This document shows, one piece after another, positions 7,452 to 14,517 of a stretch of 24,875 bases of DNA. This DNA is from a virus: positions 1 through 24,875 of the IMG/VR virus record IMGVR_UViG_3300043568_001129; one strand, written 5' to 3'. The notes beneath the pieces are model-generated. The model worked only from the letters and a program-made list of their open reading frames with translations. It was not told the DNA's origin and made no database searches. Each line of letters starts with the position of its first letter. Within the stretch, counting starts at the first letter, position 1. The position numbers and the translations under genes are program-made.

Positions 7452-8336
7452 ATGGCCACCAACACCATCGCGGGCGTAAACCTCGCACAAATCGCGGAAG
7501 AAACCCTTCCACACCTCCAAGCGTTGTTCGCTCCCCTCAACGGAGTAATCACCGACTTTTCGTCTGACATCGCCGCCGAGGGCGCGAGCGTCACCACCCG
7601 CTTTGCAACCGTGCCGACTGCCGTTGACCTTTCCAGCGGTTACACCTCGCAAAACACCGCGCTCACGGCAAAAACCGTCACCCTCGACACCTTTTACGGC
7701 TTCGTTTACGGATTCAAGGACGTGGAACGCTCCAAGTCCTCAATCTTCCTCAACGACCTTTTCATTCAGCCATCGCTTCAAGCGTTGGGGACGAAGGTTT
7801 TCGGTGACTTGTGGAATCTGGTAGTCGCTGACAACTTCGCAACCTCCACCACCATCACCGCCGCGAACTTCGACCGTGACGACATCGTTGACCTTGGTAC
7901 CGCGCTTACTAACACCAAGAAAGCGCCGAAAGCTGGACGGACTATCTGGTCCGCGCCGGGTCACTACGGAAGCATTGTCAAAACCCTCAACTCCGCCGAG
8001 TTTCCCGGCATGGACGCGAACAAAACCGAGGCCATGGCACCACGTGTAGCCGGGTTCAACATTTACGAATCCGACCAATGCGATGCTAATTCGCAAAACC
8101 TCGCCGCCTTCGCCTTCCATCGCTCATCCTTGCTCATGGCTGGTCGTGGTGTTGACTCCACCGGAGCCGCCGAGGTTGGTGTTGAGGTCGAAAACATCAT
8201 CATCCCCGGTCTTAATCTCCCGGTCCAATTCCGCCGTTGGTATGATCCAAACGCTGGCGAGTTGAAATACTCCGTTGGCCTGCTTTACGGCGTTGCCGTT
8301 GGTATGGACTTTGGTGTTCGGGTTGTCACCGCGTAA
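7452..8336 (+). CDS. Major capsid protein
   Basis: This 294-residue protein lies directly after the protease/scaffold gene. Its sequence is typical of HK97-fold coat proteins: an extended N-terminus, an 'E-loop'-like region, a helix (DLFIQPSLQALGTKVFGDLW), a central 'GRTIWSAPGHYGSIV' segment and a C-terminal beta-rich part ('SLLMAGRG', 'PVQFRRWYD', 'KYSVGLLYGVAVG'). There is no sign of a removable N-terminal delta domain, so the separate scaffold region may serve that role. The start at 7452 lacks a Shine-Dalgarno sequence and has the local ACCACC-ATG context. Usage of C-ending codons (ACC, AAC, CTC) is strong, as expected for a highly expressed gene. Confidence 0.88.
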   Translation: MATNTIAGVNLAQIAEETLPHLQALFAPLNGVITDFSSDIAAEGASVTTRFATVPTAVDLSSGYTSQNTALTAKTVTLDTFYGFVYGFKDVERSKSSIFLNDLFIQPSLQALGTKVFGDLWNLVVADNFATSTTITAANFDRDDIVDLGTALTNTKKAPKAGRTIWSAPGHYGSIVKTLNSAEFPGMDANKTEAMAPRVAGFNIYESDQCDANSQNLAAFAFHRSSLLMAGRGVDSTGAAEVGVEVENIIIPGLNLPVQFRRWYDPNAGELKYSVGLLYGVAVGMDFGVRVVTA

Positions 8337-8347
8337 CCTTAACGATC

Positions 8348-8722
8348 ATGGAAAAACCATCATTCGCCGTTTCGTTTGACGAGGAAGGCAAAGCCACGCT
8401 GCTTTGCATGTCAGGTAATGCCGATGAGGTATTGCGGGCATACAAGGCGCATGATGGATCTGCCGCCGCATATCTTCGCCCCGTCGCATCCAAGCGAAAG
8501 GGCGAGGCAAGCGGGCTTGTTTTCCGTGAGGACTCCCCAACCGCGCCAACACCAACCCCAGAACCGGAAGCGCCAACCGCGCCAACCGACAAACCCGAGC
8601 AATCGGGCGAAGCGGAGCAACCCGACATCGAAGCCCTAAAAGTTATCGCCGCTGGCGACGGGCGGAAGGCCGAGGTGAAGGAGGCCAAGGAAAAACTTGC
8701 GGAACTCGGGATCATCGTCTAA
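8348..8722 (+). CDS. Small acidic head-region protein of unknown function
   Basis: The product is 124 residues: a folded N-terminal part (1-60) with a short beta-alpha pattern, a Pro/Thr/Glu-rich linker (61-93) and a helical C-terminal tail with Lys/Glu repeats ending in GIIV. No domain was recognised. It starts 11 nt after the capsid gene stop and ends before the hairpin at 8747, so it closes the head operon. It could be a capsid decoration protein or a linker-bearing accessory protein; the function is not known. Confidence 0.7.
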   Translation: MEKPSFAVSFDEEGKATLLCMSGNADEVLRAYKAHDGSAAAYLRPVASKRKGEASGLVFREDSPTAPTPTPEPEAPTAPTDKPEQSGEAEQPDIEALKVIAAGDGRKAEVKEAKEKLAELGIIV

Positions 8723-8746
8723 CTTTCTTGCGTCGTATTCATTGGC

Positions 8747-8778
8747 AGACCGCCGTCTGGGAAACCGGGCGGCGGTCT
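8747..8778 (+). terminator. Strong hairpin ending the head operon
   Basis: AGACCGCCGTCTGG and CCGGGCGGCGGTCT form a 14-bp stem (two G-T pairs) closed by a GAAA tetraloop, an unusually stable structure. No T tract follows; the next bases are TGTGTTGACA, the start of the upstream box at 8783. It may be a factor-dependent terminator, an RNA-processing site or an mRNA-end protector. Its position, 25 nt after a gene stop and 4 nt before a putative promoter, supports a unit boundary. Confidence 0.6.
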
Positions 8779-8782
8779 TGTG

Positions 8783-8816
8783 TTGACATCCGCTAATCTC
8801 GCCCAATAGCGACGCC
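8783..8816 (+). promoter_or_regulatory. Conserved upstream box, copy 2 (putative late promoter)
   Basis: TTGACATCCGC, 9 nt, CCAAT, 9 nt, then ATG 8817, with spacing equal to that of the copies at 4550 and 14484. It begins 4 nt after the strong hairpin, as expected for a promoter starting the tail operon. The block CGCCCAAT is shared with copy 1. Confidence 0.65.
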
Positions 8817-9149
8817 ATGAGCCTTGTTTCCGCGTTTGCCGCCGCCGCCGCTACTCAGGCATTTGCAATCCTAGGGACGCAGACGCTTTCCATTGGCGGG
8901 GGCGATCCGGTGGACATCGTGGGGGCCGAGACTATGGACGGGTCCGAGTTAATGGAATACGCGCAAGACCCAAATACGCAAAAAACTTGCGTTTGCAAAC
9001 GGAGTGCATTTGATGCGGCCTACCCCCTTGACTCGCAATCCTACCTCAAGAAATCAGCAACAACCGAAAGCCGGGTTTTCCGCGTCGGGTCAATTAATCG
9101 CGGGAGGGATTTTGTAATCATCACCCTAACCGGAAAAGAACGGGCATGA
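8817..9149 (+). CDS. Putative head-tail connector (stopper-type) protein
   Basis: The product has 110 residues. An N-terminal helix rich in Ala (SLVSAFAAAAATQAFA) is followed by a beta-rich body, the sort of small protein that occurs after the capsid gene in siphoviruses. A Cys pair (TCVCKRS) and a C-terminal beta pair (RGRDFVIITLTGKER) are visible. It resembles in size and plan the lambda FII / HK97 stopper class that seals the portal and binds the tail. The evidence is position and length, not a firm match. Its start is fixed by the upstream box. Confidence 0.55.
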   Translation: MSLVSAFAAAAATQAFAILGTQTLSIGGGDPVDIVGAETMDGSELMEYAQDPNTQKTCVCKRSAFDAAYPLDSQSYLKKSATTESRVFRVGSINRGRDFVIITLTGKERA

Positions 9150-9859
9150 TTAAAGCGGAGGTGGACATGGCAAAACTTGAACGCTCATTGCGGTCTGCCG
9201 CCAAGGGATTCGGGGAGTCGTCAAAGCAAGCTGTGATTCGTTGGGGGGTGCAAACCGCCCGCGAAATGGCCGTTGAAACTCAGGTGTGGGGCAAGTCAAA
9301 AACCAAGGGCAAGCAGGAAGGGGCTATGCTGGCGGACGCGTTCAAAGTCCTTGTTGTGATTGACGGGAAGCGATTCAGGAAGTCATCCAAGCGCCGTAAG
9401 CGCGAGCTTGTGACCGTCGAGGAAATCAGTGCATGGATCGACGAAAACCAAAACCCAGCAACCGGAAGAACGCGCAAGCTGCCGATTGAAGAGCGTAAGG
9501 AAGTCACCGAAGCCAACTTCAAGAAAGCGATGAGAGCGCGATTTAAGCGGGCGGGCATGGCAAAGGGGGGATGGCTTGGCGCTGGTCAGGAAATCGCCCG
9601 CGCTCAAACTGGGCAAGGCCGGATTAACATCGGCAGAAACTTTCTGGGCTACGCTCAAAAGCATTCCAAATTCGGAAGCGCGAAAAAACCAATCAACCCG
9701 TTCAAGCCTATCACCGAGCTGAGGAACACCGTTCGCCACTCATCCGCAAGCGATGTTTTGGGATCTGGCGCTAGCCAAAAAGCCATCATTTTTGGACTAC
9801 GTAAAACTACGCAGTGGTATCGAAAAGCGGCAAAGGCATCACTAGACAACGCAAAATGA
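9146..9859 (+). CDS. Putative tail completion / minor tail protein (gpZ-like position)
   Basis: The 237-residue basic protein overlaps the preceding stop (ATGA). It has many Lys/Arg residues, a helical N-terminus and a GWLGAGQEIARAQTGQG region in the middle. Its place between the connector and the tail terminator is that of gpZ in lambda or gp10 in HK97, proteins needed to join head and tail. No catalytic motif is seen. Function is inferred from gene order. Confidence 0.5.
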   Translation: MIKAEVDMAKLERSLRSAAKGFGESSKQAVIRWGVQTAREMAVETQVWGKSKTKGKQEGAMLADAFKVLVVIDGKRFRKSSKRRKRELVTVEEISAWIDENQNPATGRTRKLPIEERKEVTEANFKKAMRARFKRAGMAKGGWLGAGQEIARAQTGQGRINIGRNFLGYAQKHSKFGSAKKPINPFKPITELRNTVRHSSASDVLGSGASQKAIIFGLRKTTQWYRKAAKASLDNAK

Positions 9860-10314
9860 CAACCGACAACACAATCCAATCAATCCGCGAATGGGTGCTT
9901 TTGAAGCAACCGCTTTTTCCAATTCTTGCCGGGCTGGAAGTTTTGGTAAACGGCGACAACCCAACAGCTTCCCCGCCTCTTATCGGAATCACCGAATCCG
10001 GCGACGTTGAGACGTGGGAGCAAAACGGCGTCGCAATGCACGGCATCCTTTCGGTTCCGCTCTCAGTAGTTCTGGAAACCGTGCCAGACGAGGAAAGCGA
10101 TGAGGAAACTTGCGGAACCACGAAGGAGGATCATCGCGCCATGGCTTCCGCGCTTTACGACATCTTAGCGAATCGGGATGCGATCCAATTTTGCCAAACG
10201 CGAAACGGCGTCAATATCCTTGACATCCGCAACGTCAATCCAACTACGAGCGCACAGGACGGACGCCGCGTGACAACCTTTCAAATGAACGTCGTTGCCT
10301 GCCCCAACTACTAA
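9856..10314 (+). CDS. Putative tail terminator protein (gpU-like position)
   Basis: The product is 152 residues from ATG 9856, which overlaps the previous stop (ATGA). An N-terminal helix (SIREWVLLKQPLFPIL) is followed by a beta sheet and a second helix (DHRAMASALYDILANRDAI), then a C-terminal strand (TTFQMNVVACPNY). This alpha/beta plan and length match siphovirus tail terminators, which stop tube growth and bind the head connector. It immediately precedes the tail-tube gene, as expected. Its coding sequence contains an exact TTGACATCCGC at 10220-10230. Confidence 0.6.
   Translation: MTTDNTIQSIREWVLLKQPLFPILAGLEVLVNGDNPTASPPLIGITESGDVETWEQNGVAMHGILSVPLSVVLETVPDEESDEETCGTTKEDHRAMASALYDILANRDAIQFCQTRNGVNILDIRNVNPTTSAQDGRRVTTFQMNVVACPNY
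10220..10253 (+). promoter_or_regulatory. Intragenic near-copy of the upstream box
   Basis: TTGACATCCGC is followed after 9 nt by CCAAC (CCAAT in the other copies), and 9 nt later by ACA instead of ATG. It is inside the tail terminator gene, in a frame coding ILDIRNVN. It could act as an internal promoter for the tail-tube gene, which starts about 107 nt after the box begins. Because it is coding, chance cannot be ruled out. Confidence 0.35.
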
Positions 10315-10326
10315 CACTTTCCAACC

Positions 10327-10755
10327 ATGAGCCTTGCCACAGTTTACGGAACCTCCCAATTCGGCACCGCCGATGAAACCTCCGCGTCCGGGCTTTTCAC
10401 CGGGACCATCTCCTACAACGGAACTAGCGAGCAGGCATTTGCTCCAAACCATATCGGGTGCGATGCAGCTTTTTCGGTTTATAATGCCAAAAAGGATGTT
10501 TCGCTTGATGGGATTGTTGCGGTGAAGGCTACGGGACTTGTTGGGAATATCGGATCGGTGATCGTGCTCGCAAACTCCACAAGCAACAGCCGAACCCGCA
10601 ACAGTTCAAATCTTGGCGATACCCCAAACGCAAATGCCGGACTTGTCATCATCGGCAACAACGTCACGCCAACCAATAACGGGTTTGAAAGCGGGAACGT
10701 GCAAGCCATTTACCTTCCATCCGTCGCCACCAATTCCCCAGTCACCTTGACCTAA
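10327..10755 (+). CDS. Putative major tail tube protein
   Basis: The product is 142 residues, very rich in Ser, Thr, Asn, Gly and Val and in beta-strand pattern, with almost no charged helical segments. This composition and the position between the tail terminator and the tail assembly chaperones fit a tube subunit. It is smaller than lambda gpV (246 residues), roughly a single tube domain without the Ig-like extension. The first 14 nt (ATGAGCCTTGCCAC) are shared with the gene at 12987. No Shine-Dalgarno sequence is seen; the context is CCAACC-ATG. Confidence 0.6.
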   Translation: MSLATVYGTSQFGTADETSASGLFTGTISYNGTSEQAFAPNHIGCDAAFSVYNAKKDVSLDGIVAVKATGLVGNIGSVIVLANSTSNSRTRNSSNLGDTPNANAGLVIIGNNVTPTNNGFESGNVQAIYLPSVATNSPVTLT

Positions 10756-10759
10756 CGGA

Positions 10760-11332
10760 ATGCAACTCACAGGACAATCGACATTTCAGACCGGGGACGT
10801 AAATCTGGCATCTGCGCTTATGTCATGCGGGATTCCATTGGATCAAAATTGCCCGGTTAAACTGATCGAATCAAACACTCGGGATAAGCCCTATGGATCG
10901 TTTTTGGTTTGCGCAATTTCAGAAGATGGAATGGAGGACACTCAAGCACTGATGGAGTTTTGGGCAAACGGAGGAACTTTGCGAGAGGGTCATCCGCTGC
11001 CGAGGATTTGCGAGTTCATCAAGGCCAAGCCAAACGGGATTCTTTCGTCGGATGAATGGCTGGATCACGCCGTTGATTGGCTGAAAGCGCGATCAATTTC
11101 GCTGCCGGGATTGCGCCGAATGTCGGACATTCCGGCTTTTGTGCAAGCTCTCCCGCAATCACTCGAAAGCTATATTCTCGCCTTTGTTTACAACCGCTGG
11201 ACATGCTTCCAACTTTACAACAACGCCCGCCGCGCAATCCATCAAAGCCGTGGGGATCAACTCCACACCTTGATTGATTCACGACTCCCAAAACACCAGC
11301 GCAACGAATTGCTTGCGCGATTAGAAGGATAA
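10760..11332 (+). CDS. Unknown conserved-looking tail-region protein
   Basis: The product has 190 residues. The N-terminal half reads NLASALMSCGIPLD, followed by 'ALMEFWANGGT', and 'HPLPRICEFIKAKP' ends this part, a mixed alpha/beta pattern. The C-terminal half is helical (LPGLRRMSDIPAFVQALPQSLESYI and a basic tail, LPKHQRNELLARLEG). I recall similar 'NLASALM..GIPLD' proteins from other phage genomes but cannot name a family or function. It lies between the tube and the chaperone gene, where lambda has none, so it could be a tail-specific factor or an inserted accessory gene. Confidence 0.65.
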   Translation: MQLTGQSTFQTGDVNLASALMSCGIPLDQNCPVKLIESNTRDKPYGSFLVCAISEDGMEDTQALMEFWANGGTLREGHPLPRICEFIKAKPNGILSSDEWLDHAVDWLKARSISLPGLRRMSDIPAFVQALPQSLESYILAFVYNRWTCFQLYNNARRAIHQSRGDQLHTLIDSRLPKHQRNELLARLEG

Positions 11333-11336
11333 TCCC

Positions 11337-11726
11337 ATGACCAAAAGAGAATGCCTGCTTTCCGCTGTTTGGACTGGCCCGCCGCTAAAGCTGGACGGGC
11401 AAGAATTGCGCTTGCCGTTTGGACGTTTTGAGCTTTTGAGGCGGTGGGGGAATATCATCTTCTCCACCGGATCGGAGCGTGAGCAAAGCGAAACCGCCGC
11501 CGTGCATGAATGCGCTTGGATCATGGCGATGAGCAAAGAATCCATGATTGAGGCGCTTTCAAAAGCCCGTGATGAGCTTGACCCGGATTTTGTGAAGTTC
11601 TGCGCCACTTACGAGGATGAGTTGCCGGAAATCATCGAGGGGGTGATTGAAAGACTCCAACAACTAAAAGCCGCAATGGTGGAAAGCGTAGCGCCGGGAA
11701 AGGGGGATGCTCGCCATGCGTCCTAG
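11337..11726 (+). CDS. Tail assembly chaperone, gpG-like (unshifted product)
   Basis: The product is 129 residues. It has AAGGAT about 8 nt before ATG 11337, one of the few good ribosome sites here. The protein is helical in its second half (SMIEALSKARDELDPDFVKF, EIIEGVIERLQQLK). Its position directly before the tape measure gene, and a slippery heptamer near its 3' end, make it the counterpart of lambda gpG, which coats the tape measure during tail assembly. Sequence similarity to gpG was not checked. Confidence 0.7.
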   Translation: MTKRECLLSAVWTGPPLKLDGQELRLPFGRFELLRRWGNIIFSTGSEREQSETAAVHECAWIMAMSKESMIEALSKARDELDPDFVKFCATYEDELPEIIEGVIERLQQLKAAMVESVAPGKGDARHAS

Positions 11727-11935
11727 CATCTGTGGAGATGTTCGCAAGGCGAGCGGGTATTTGCCCTCACGCGGCAATCTGGGAAATGGAATGCGCGCAC
11801 GTCATGCAGCTTATCCACGCGGACGGAATGCGAAACGGACAGGATTTCCGCTGGGTTTACTTTTTCGAGCCATCGAAAGCCCTAACGGATGAATTTGAGG
11901 AACTAGCAAACATCGAACCGCCACCACTTGAATGA
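11337..11935 (+). CDS. Tail assembly chaperone, gpGT-like (-1 frameshift fusion)
   Basis: A -1 slip at GGGAAAG (11696-11702) would join the first 122 codons of the gpG-like gene to 77 residues in the -1 frame, ending at TGA 11933-11935, for 199 residues in all. The -1 frame is open from the heptamer to that stop and codes a sensible protein (WEMECAHVMQLIHADGM..., RWVYFFEPSK). It has no credible start of its own: ATG 11732 lacks a ribosome site. The stop overlaps the tape measure ATG. Siphoviruses use the two forms in a fixed ratio to build tails. Confidence 0.75.
11696..11702 (+). promoter_or_regulatory. -1 ribosomal frameshift site GGGAAAG
   Basis: In the zero frame it reads G-GGA-AAG, the X-XXY-YYZ form needed for a tandem -1 slip, with codon GGA at 11697. 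The same heptamer works in lambda G/T. The zero-frame stop TAG lies only 24 nt on (11724-11726). G-rich sequence follows at once (GGGG). Confidence 0.75.
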
Positions 11936-12990
11936 TCGGATCAACCGTAAAACTTGGATTTGACGCAACCGCCGTGCAAAAAGGGCTTGGCGGGCTTGGC
12001 GGGCTATTTGGCAGGATCGGAAGGCAAATCGGCATCGGTGGATTGCGGCAAGCCGGGGCGCAAGTCACGGACTTGATGGGCCGGATTATCCTCGCCGTTC
12101 CTCAAGCCGGAAGAGAGATGCTGGACTGGGTTGGAAATCTAAACGACATGAGCATGCAGACGGGGATTTCTGTTGATCGGCTGATGCTCATGGAAGAGGC
12201 ATTAACGATTGCGGGAGCGAAAGCGGCAGACACCTCAATGATTATGTCGCGCTTTGCGGATAATATGTATAAAGCAACGCAAGGCGCGGAAACTCAAAAA
12301 GATGCGTTAAATAAACTGGGGTTTGGTGCTTCGGACTTGAAACACATGAAACTTGATGAACAATTTTACACAATCGGCAAAGCAGTCTCTGAGCTTGGAC
12401 CTGAGTTTGAAGGGCTAGAGGGAATCATGGGTGACCTATTCGGGATGAGAGGCGGCTCGAAATTCATACGATTTTTCCGAGACTTTGACGGCAGCTTGGC
12501 AAAAGCAAAAAGCAACATTTCTTCATTTGGGGGAATGTCGCAAGATGCGTTTGAGGGATTTGATAAAATCGGGGAATACTTAGAACGGTGGACAATGACG
12601 CGCAGAAGCCTGCTTGCTGGTTTCTTTGAAGGCGCGGTCGGAGGATCTGGAATAAAGGGTGCAGCATCCGGCATTGACGCGATGTTCGACAAGCTGAATG
12701 GCATGTCCGACAAAATGCGCGAGTTTGGAAAGGTGTTTAGAACGTCAATCGAATACGTCGCGCAGACTGGCGTTGGAAATGTTTTCAGCGACATGTTCAA
12801 GGGGCTTGGCAAGTCCATTGGTGAAGGCATCGCGGAAAGCATCAAGGAATCAATCTCGCCAAAAGGATTCATCCAATCAATGAACCCATTCGCATCGAAC
12901 AAATCCGACCCGCTTCTGAAAGAGAACCAAAGACAAACCGCCGTTCTTACGCGGATTCAGCGTGACGGCATAACAGCAAAATACGCATGA
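11932..12990 (+). CDS. Tail tape measure protein (short)
   Basis: This 352-residue protein overlaps the chaperone fusion stop (ATGA). It has the Gly-rich N-terminus (GLGGLGGLFGRIGRQIGIGGL), long helical stretches and a hydrophobic Gly/Ala segment (LLAGFFEGAVGGSGIKGAASG) typical of tape measure proteins. These set tail length and help DNA enter the cell. Tape measures scale at roughly 0.15 nm per residue, so this suggests a short tail of about 50 nm, against about 135 nm for lambda with 853 residues. Gene order (chaperones before, distal tail genes after) supports the call. Confidence 0.8.
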   Translation: MIGSTVKLGFDATAVQKGLGGLGGLFGRIGRQIGIGGLRQAGAQVTDLMGRIILAVPQAGREMLDWVGNLNDMSMQTGISVDRLMLMEEALTIAGAKAADTSMIMSRFADNMYKATQGAETQKDALNKLGFGASDLKHMKLDEQFYTIGKAVSELGPEFEGLEGIMGDLFGMRGGSKFIRFFRDFDGSLAKAKSNISSFGGMSQDAFEGFDKIGEYLERWTMTRRSLLAGFFEGAVGGSGIKGAASGIDAMFDKLNGMSDKMREFGKVFRTSIEYVAQTGVGNVFSDMFKGLGKSIGEGIAESIKESISPKGFIQSMNPFASNKSDPLLKENQRQTAVLTRIQRDGITAKYA

Positions 12991-13814
12991 GCCTTGCCAC
13001 CATTAGAGGAATCGCCCGCAACTCATGGTTGCCGGGGCCGGATTTTGTTTTTCAGCGCGACACAACCGGAAAGGTTACTGGATCACAAACATTCTCGGCA
13101 AACCGACAGGATTTTTACGGGCAGATCATGCAAGCCGCGTTCCGCAAGGGAACGAAGATTTCCGTGGTTTATCCACAGGTCTTGTCATACCTTCATCCGC
13201 TTGAAATCGACACCGCAGAATGCCAAGAGGAGCCGGGCGGGATTGACAAAATTTTTGTCACCTATGTCGGATACATCCAAGTTGACTCAGAGATGCAAGA
13301 CCGTGAAACGGTTTATTCCCGAAACAACGCGCTCGAGGAGAGAAGCATCCTGCGCCATCCGAAGTTCCTCGCCGACGTTACTGACATCGAGGACATTGAA
13401 TTGATCGTGAAGGGACATGATGGCCTTTACGAGAAAAACAAGACGGCATCGACTGCCAGTAATTACAAGATATGGGACGTTGTAACACAAGGCAATCGGG
13501 GCGCGCTGATTGACGCGCTCGCGATCGAATGGTGGGATTTTATCGTTACTCGCGGAATAAAGACGTATCAAGCAGCAACTTCCGAATGGACGAAAAGCCG
13601 CAGCAACGCGGGAGGCTTGGCAAACATTGATTTGGAAAAACTTGGCAAGATCGACGTTCCAGATGGAGACCCTGCCGCGCCTGCCGGGATGATTTGGTTC
13701 ATGTCTGGATCGACCGAAAGCCGCACGGTCGGAACCGCTTCTTCATGGTCGATCACATGGACTTTGATAGACGACAACGACATCAACCAAAAACTCTACG
13801 GAGACGATGAGTAA
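12987..13814 (+). CDS. Tail tip / distal tail protein of unknown family
   Basis: The product has 275 residues and overlaps the tape measure stop (ATGA). It is a mixed alpha/beta protein with many aromatics (WLPGPDFVFQRD, TYVGYIQVDSE, IEWWDFIVTRG) and an acidic end (DDNDINQKLYGDDE). Distal tail or baseplate-hub genes stand here in other siphoviruses, but no named fold could be recognised. The next gene begins inside its last codons (overlap of 8 nt). The first 14 nt match those of the tail tube gene. Confidence 0.55.
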   Translation: MSLATIRGIARNSWLPGPDFVFQRDTTGKVTGSQTFSANRQDFYGQIMQAAFRKGTKISVVYPQVLSYLHPLEIDTAECQEEPGGIDKIFVTYVGYIQVDSEMQDRETVYSRNNALEERSILRHPKFLADVTDIEDIELIVKGHDGLYEKNKTASTASNYKIWDVVTQGNRGALIDALAIEWWDFIVTRGIKTYQAATSEWTKSRSNAGGLANIDLEKLGKIDVPDGDPAAPAGMIWFMSGSTESRTVGTASSWSITWTLIDDNDINQKLYGDDE

Positions 13815-14487
13815 ACCCGGGATTTCAATCAACCTTCCACCTCGCGTGGAAAGTGGCGAGGCTGTTAAAGCTGCCGATTTTAATTCAATCCGGCAGGCAG
13901 TGGCGCGGTTGGCGAGGAGCGGCACTCCCGAACTTCCAAGGATAATGCCAACGACTTACAAGCACCCGTGGAAGTTGCAAGTTGTTGAAGAGGAGTCGGA
14001 AATCAGGCTCAAGACGTATTACGGAGCGGTGACGGCGATGAGGTTAAACAATCTTCAGCCAACAATGATTTCGCTGGAATCCAGATTTAACGCGGCGACT
14101 CCGACTTACCTCATCAATGACCCATACAATCCAAGCGGGACAATCGGGCATTCCGTTCTTTCAATTTCGACGACGTATGGCGTATGGGTTCAAATCGAAA
14201 GATTTCCAACTGAATCGTTTGAAGGATTCGGGGGCGACGATTATGACGGTATGAGTTCCGAACCGTTGCTTGGCGCGGTTTCGATATTCGTCACTGATGA
14301 TTTTCCAGATCCAGACGACCAGCCAGACTGGAATGACGACTTGGCGTTCGTCCATGTCGGAACCGTGGCGGTTGACGGAGACGGAGCCGCGACCATAAAG
14401 CAAAGGCTCAGAAGTGACATCTTCCTGCCGATCGTGGCTTACCCTTACGGAATAAATTTCCCAGATCCGCCGGAAAACCCCGCTTGA
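13807..14487 (+). CDS. Tail-associated protein of unknown function
   Basis: The product is 226 residues. The N-terminus 'SINLPPRVESGEAVKAADFNSIRQAVARLA' looks like a short structural leader plus helix that is common in small phage tail and fibre proteins. The rest is beta-rich and includes a strongly acidic stretch (TDDFPDPDDQPDW, about residues 162-174). It ends 'FPDPPENPA'. The stop TGA lies within the TTGACA of the third upstream box. No enzyme motif is seen, and a tail-tip or baseplate role is inferred from position. Confidence 0.55.
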   Translation: MSKPGISINLPPRVESGEAVKAADFNSIRQAVARLARSGTPELPRIMPTTYKHPWKLQVVEEESEIRLKTYYGAVTAMRLNNLQPTMISLESRFNAATPTYLINDPYNPSGTIGHSVLSISTTYGVWVQIERFPTESFEGFGGDDYDGMSSEPLLGAVSIFVTDDFPDPDDQPDWNDDLAFVHVGTVAVDGDGAATIKQRLRSDIFLPIVAYPYGINFPDPPENPA

Positions 14488-14517
14488 CATCCGCCACCAC
14501 AAACCAATCGACACGGC
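14484..14517 (+). promoter_or_regulatory. Conserved upstream box, copy 3 (putative late promoter)
   Basis: TTGACATCCGC, 9 nt, CCAAT, 9 nt, then ATG 14518, identical in layout to the copies at 4550 and 8783. The other 18 positions differ between copies, so this is not a simple duplication. It overlaps the last codon and stop of the preceding gene. Confidence 0.65.

Noticed and set aside
7740-8120. Long minus-strand open frame opposite the major capsid gene (and others like it over head and tail genes)
   Set aside because: Antisense shadow of strong codon bias in the coding strand; no start signals and low-complexity Gly/Val-rich product.
11732-11935. Independent 67-residue gene at 11732
   Set aside because: No ribosome site; the frameshift from the upstream gene explains this frame better.
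10327-13000. Identical 14-nt start ATGAGCCTTGCCAC at 10327 and 12987 (ATGAGCCTTG also at 8817)
   Set aside because: Short shared N-terminal codons (MSLAT), with unrelated upstream and downstream sequence; probably chance or codon preference.
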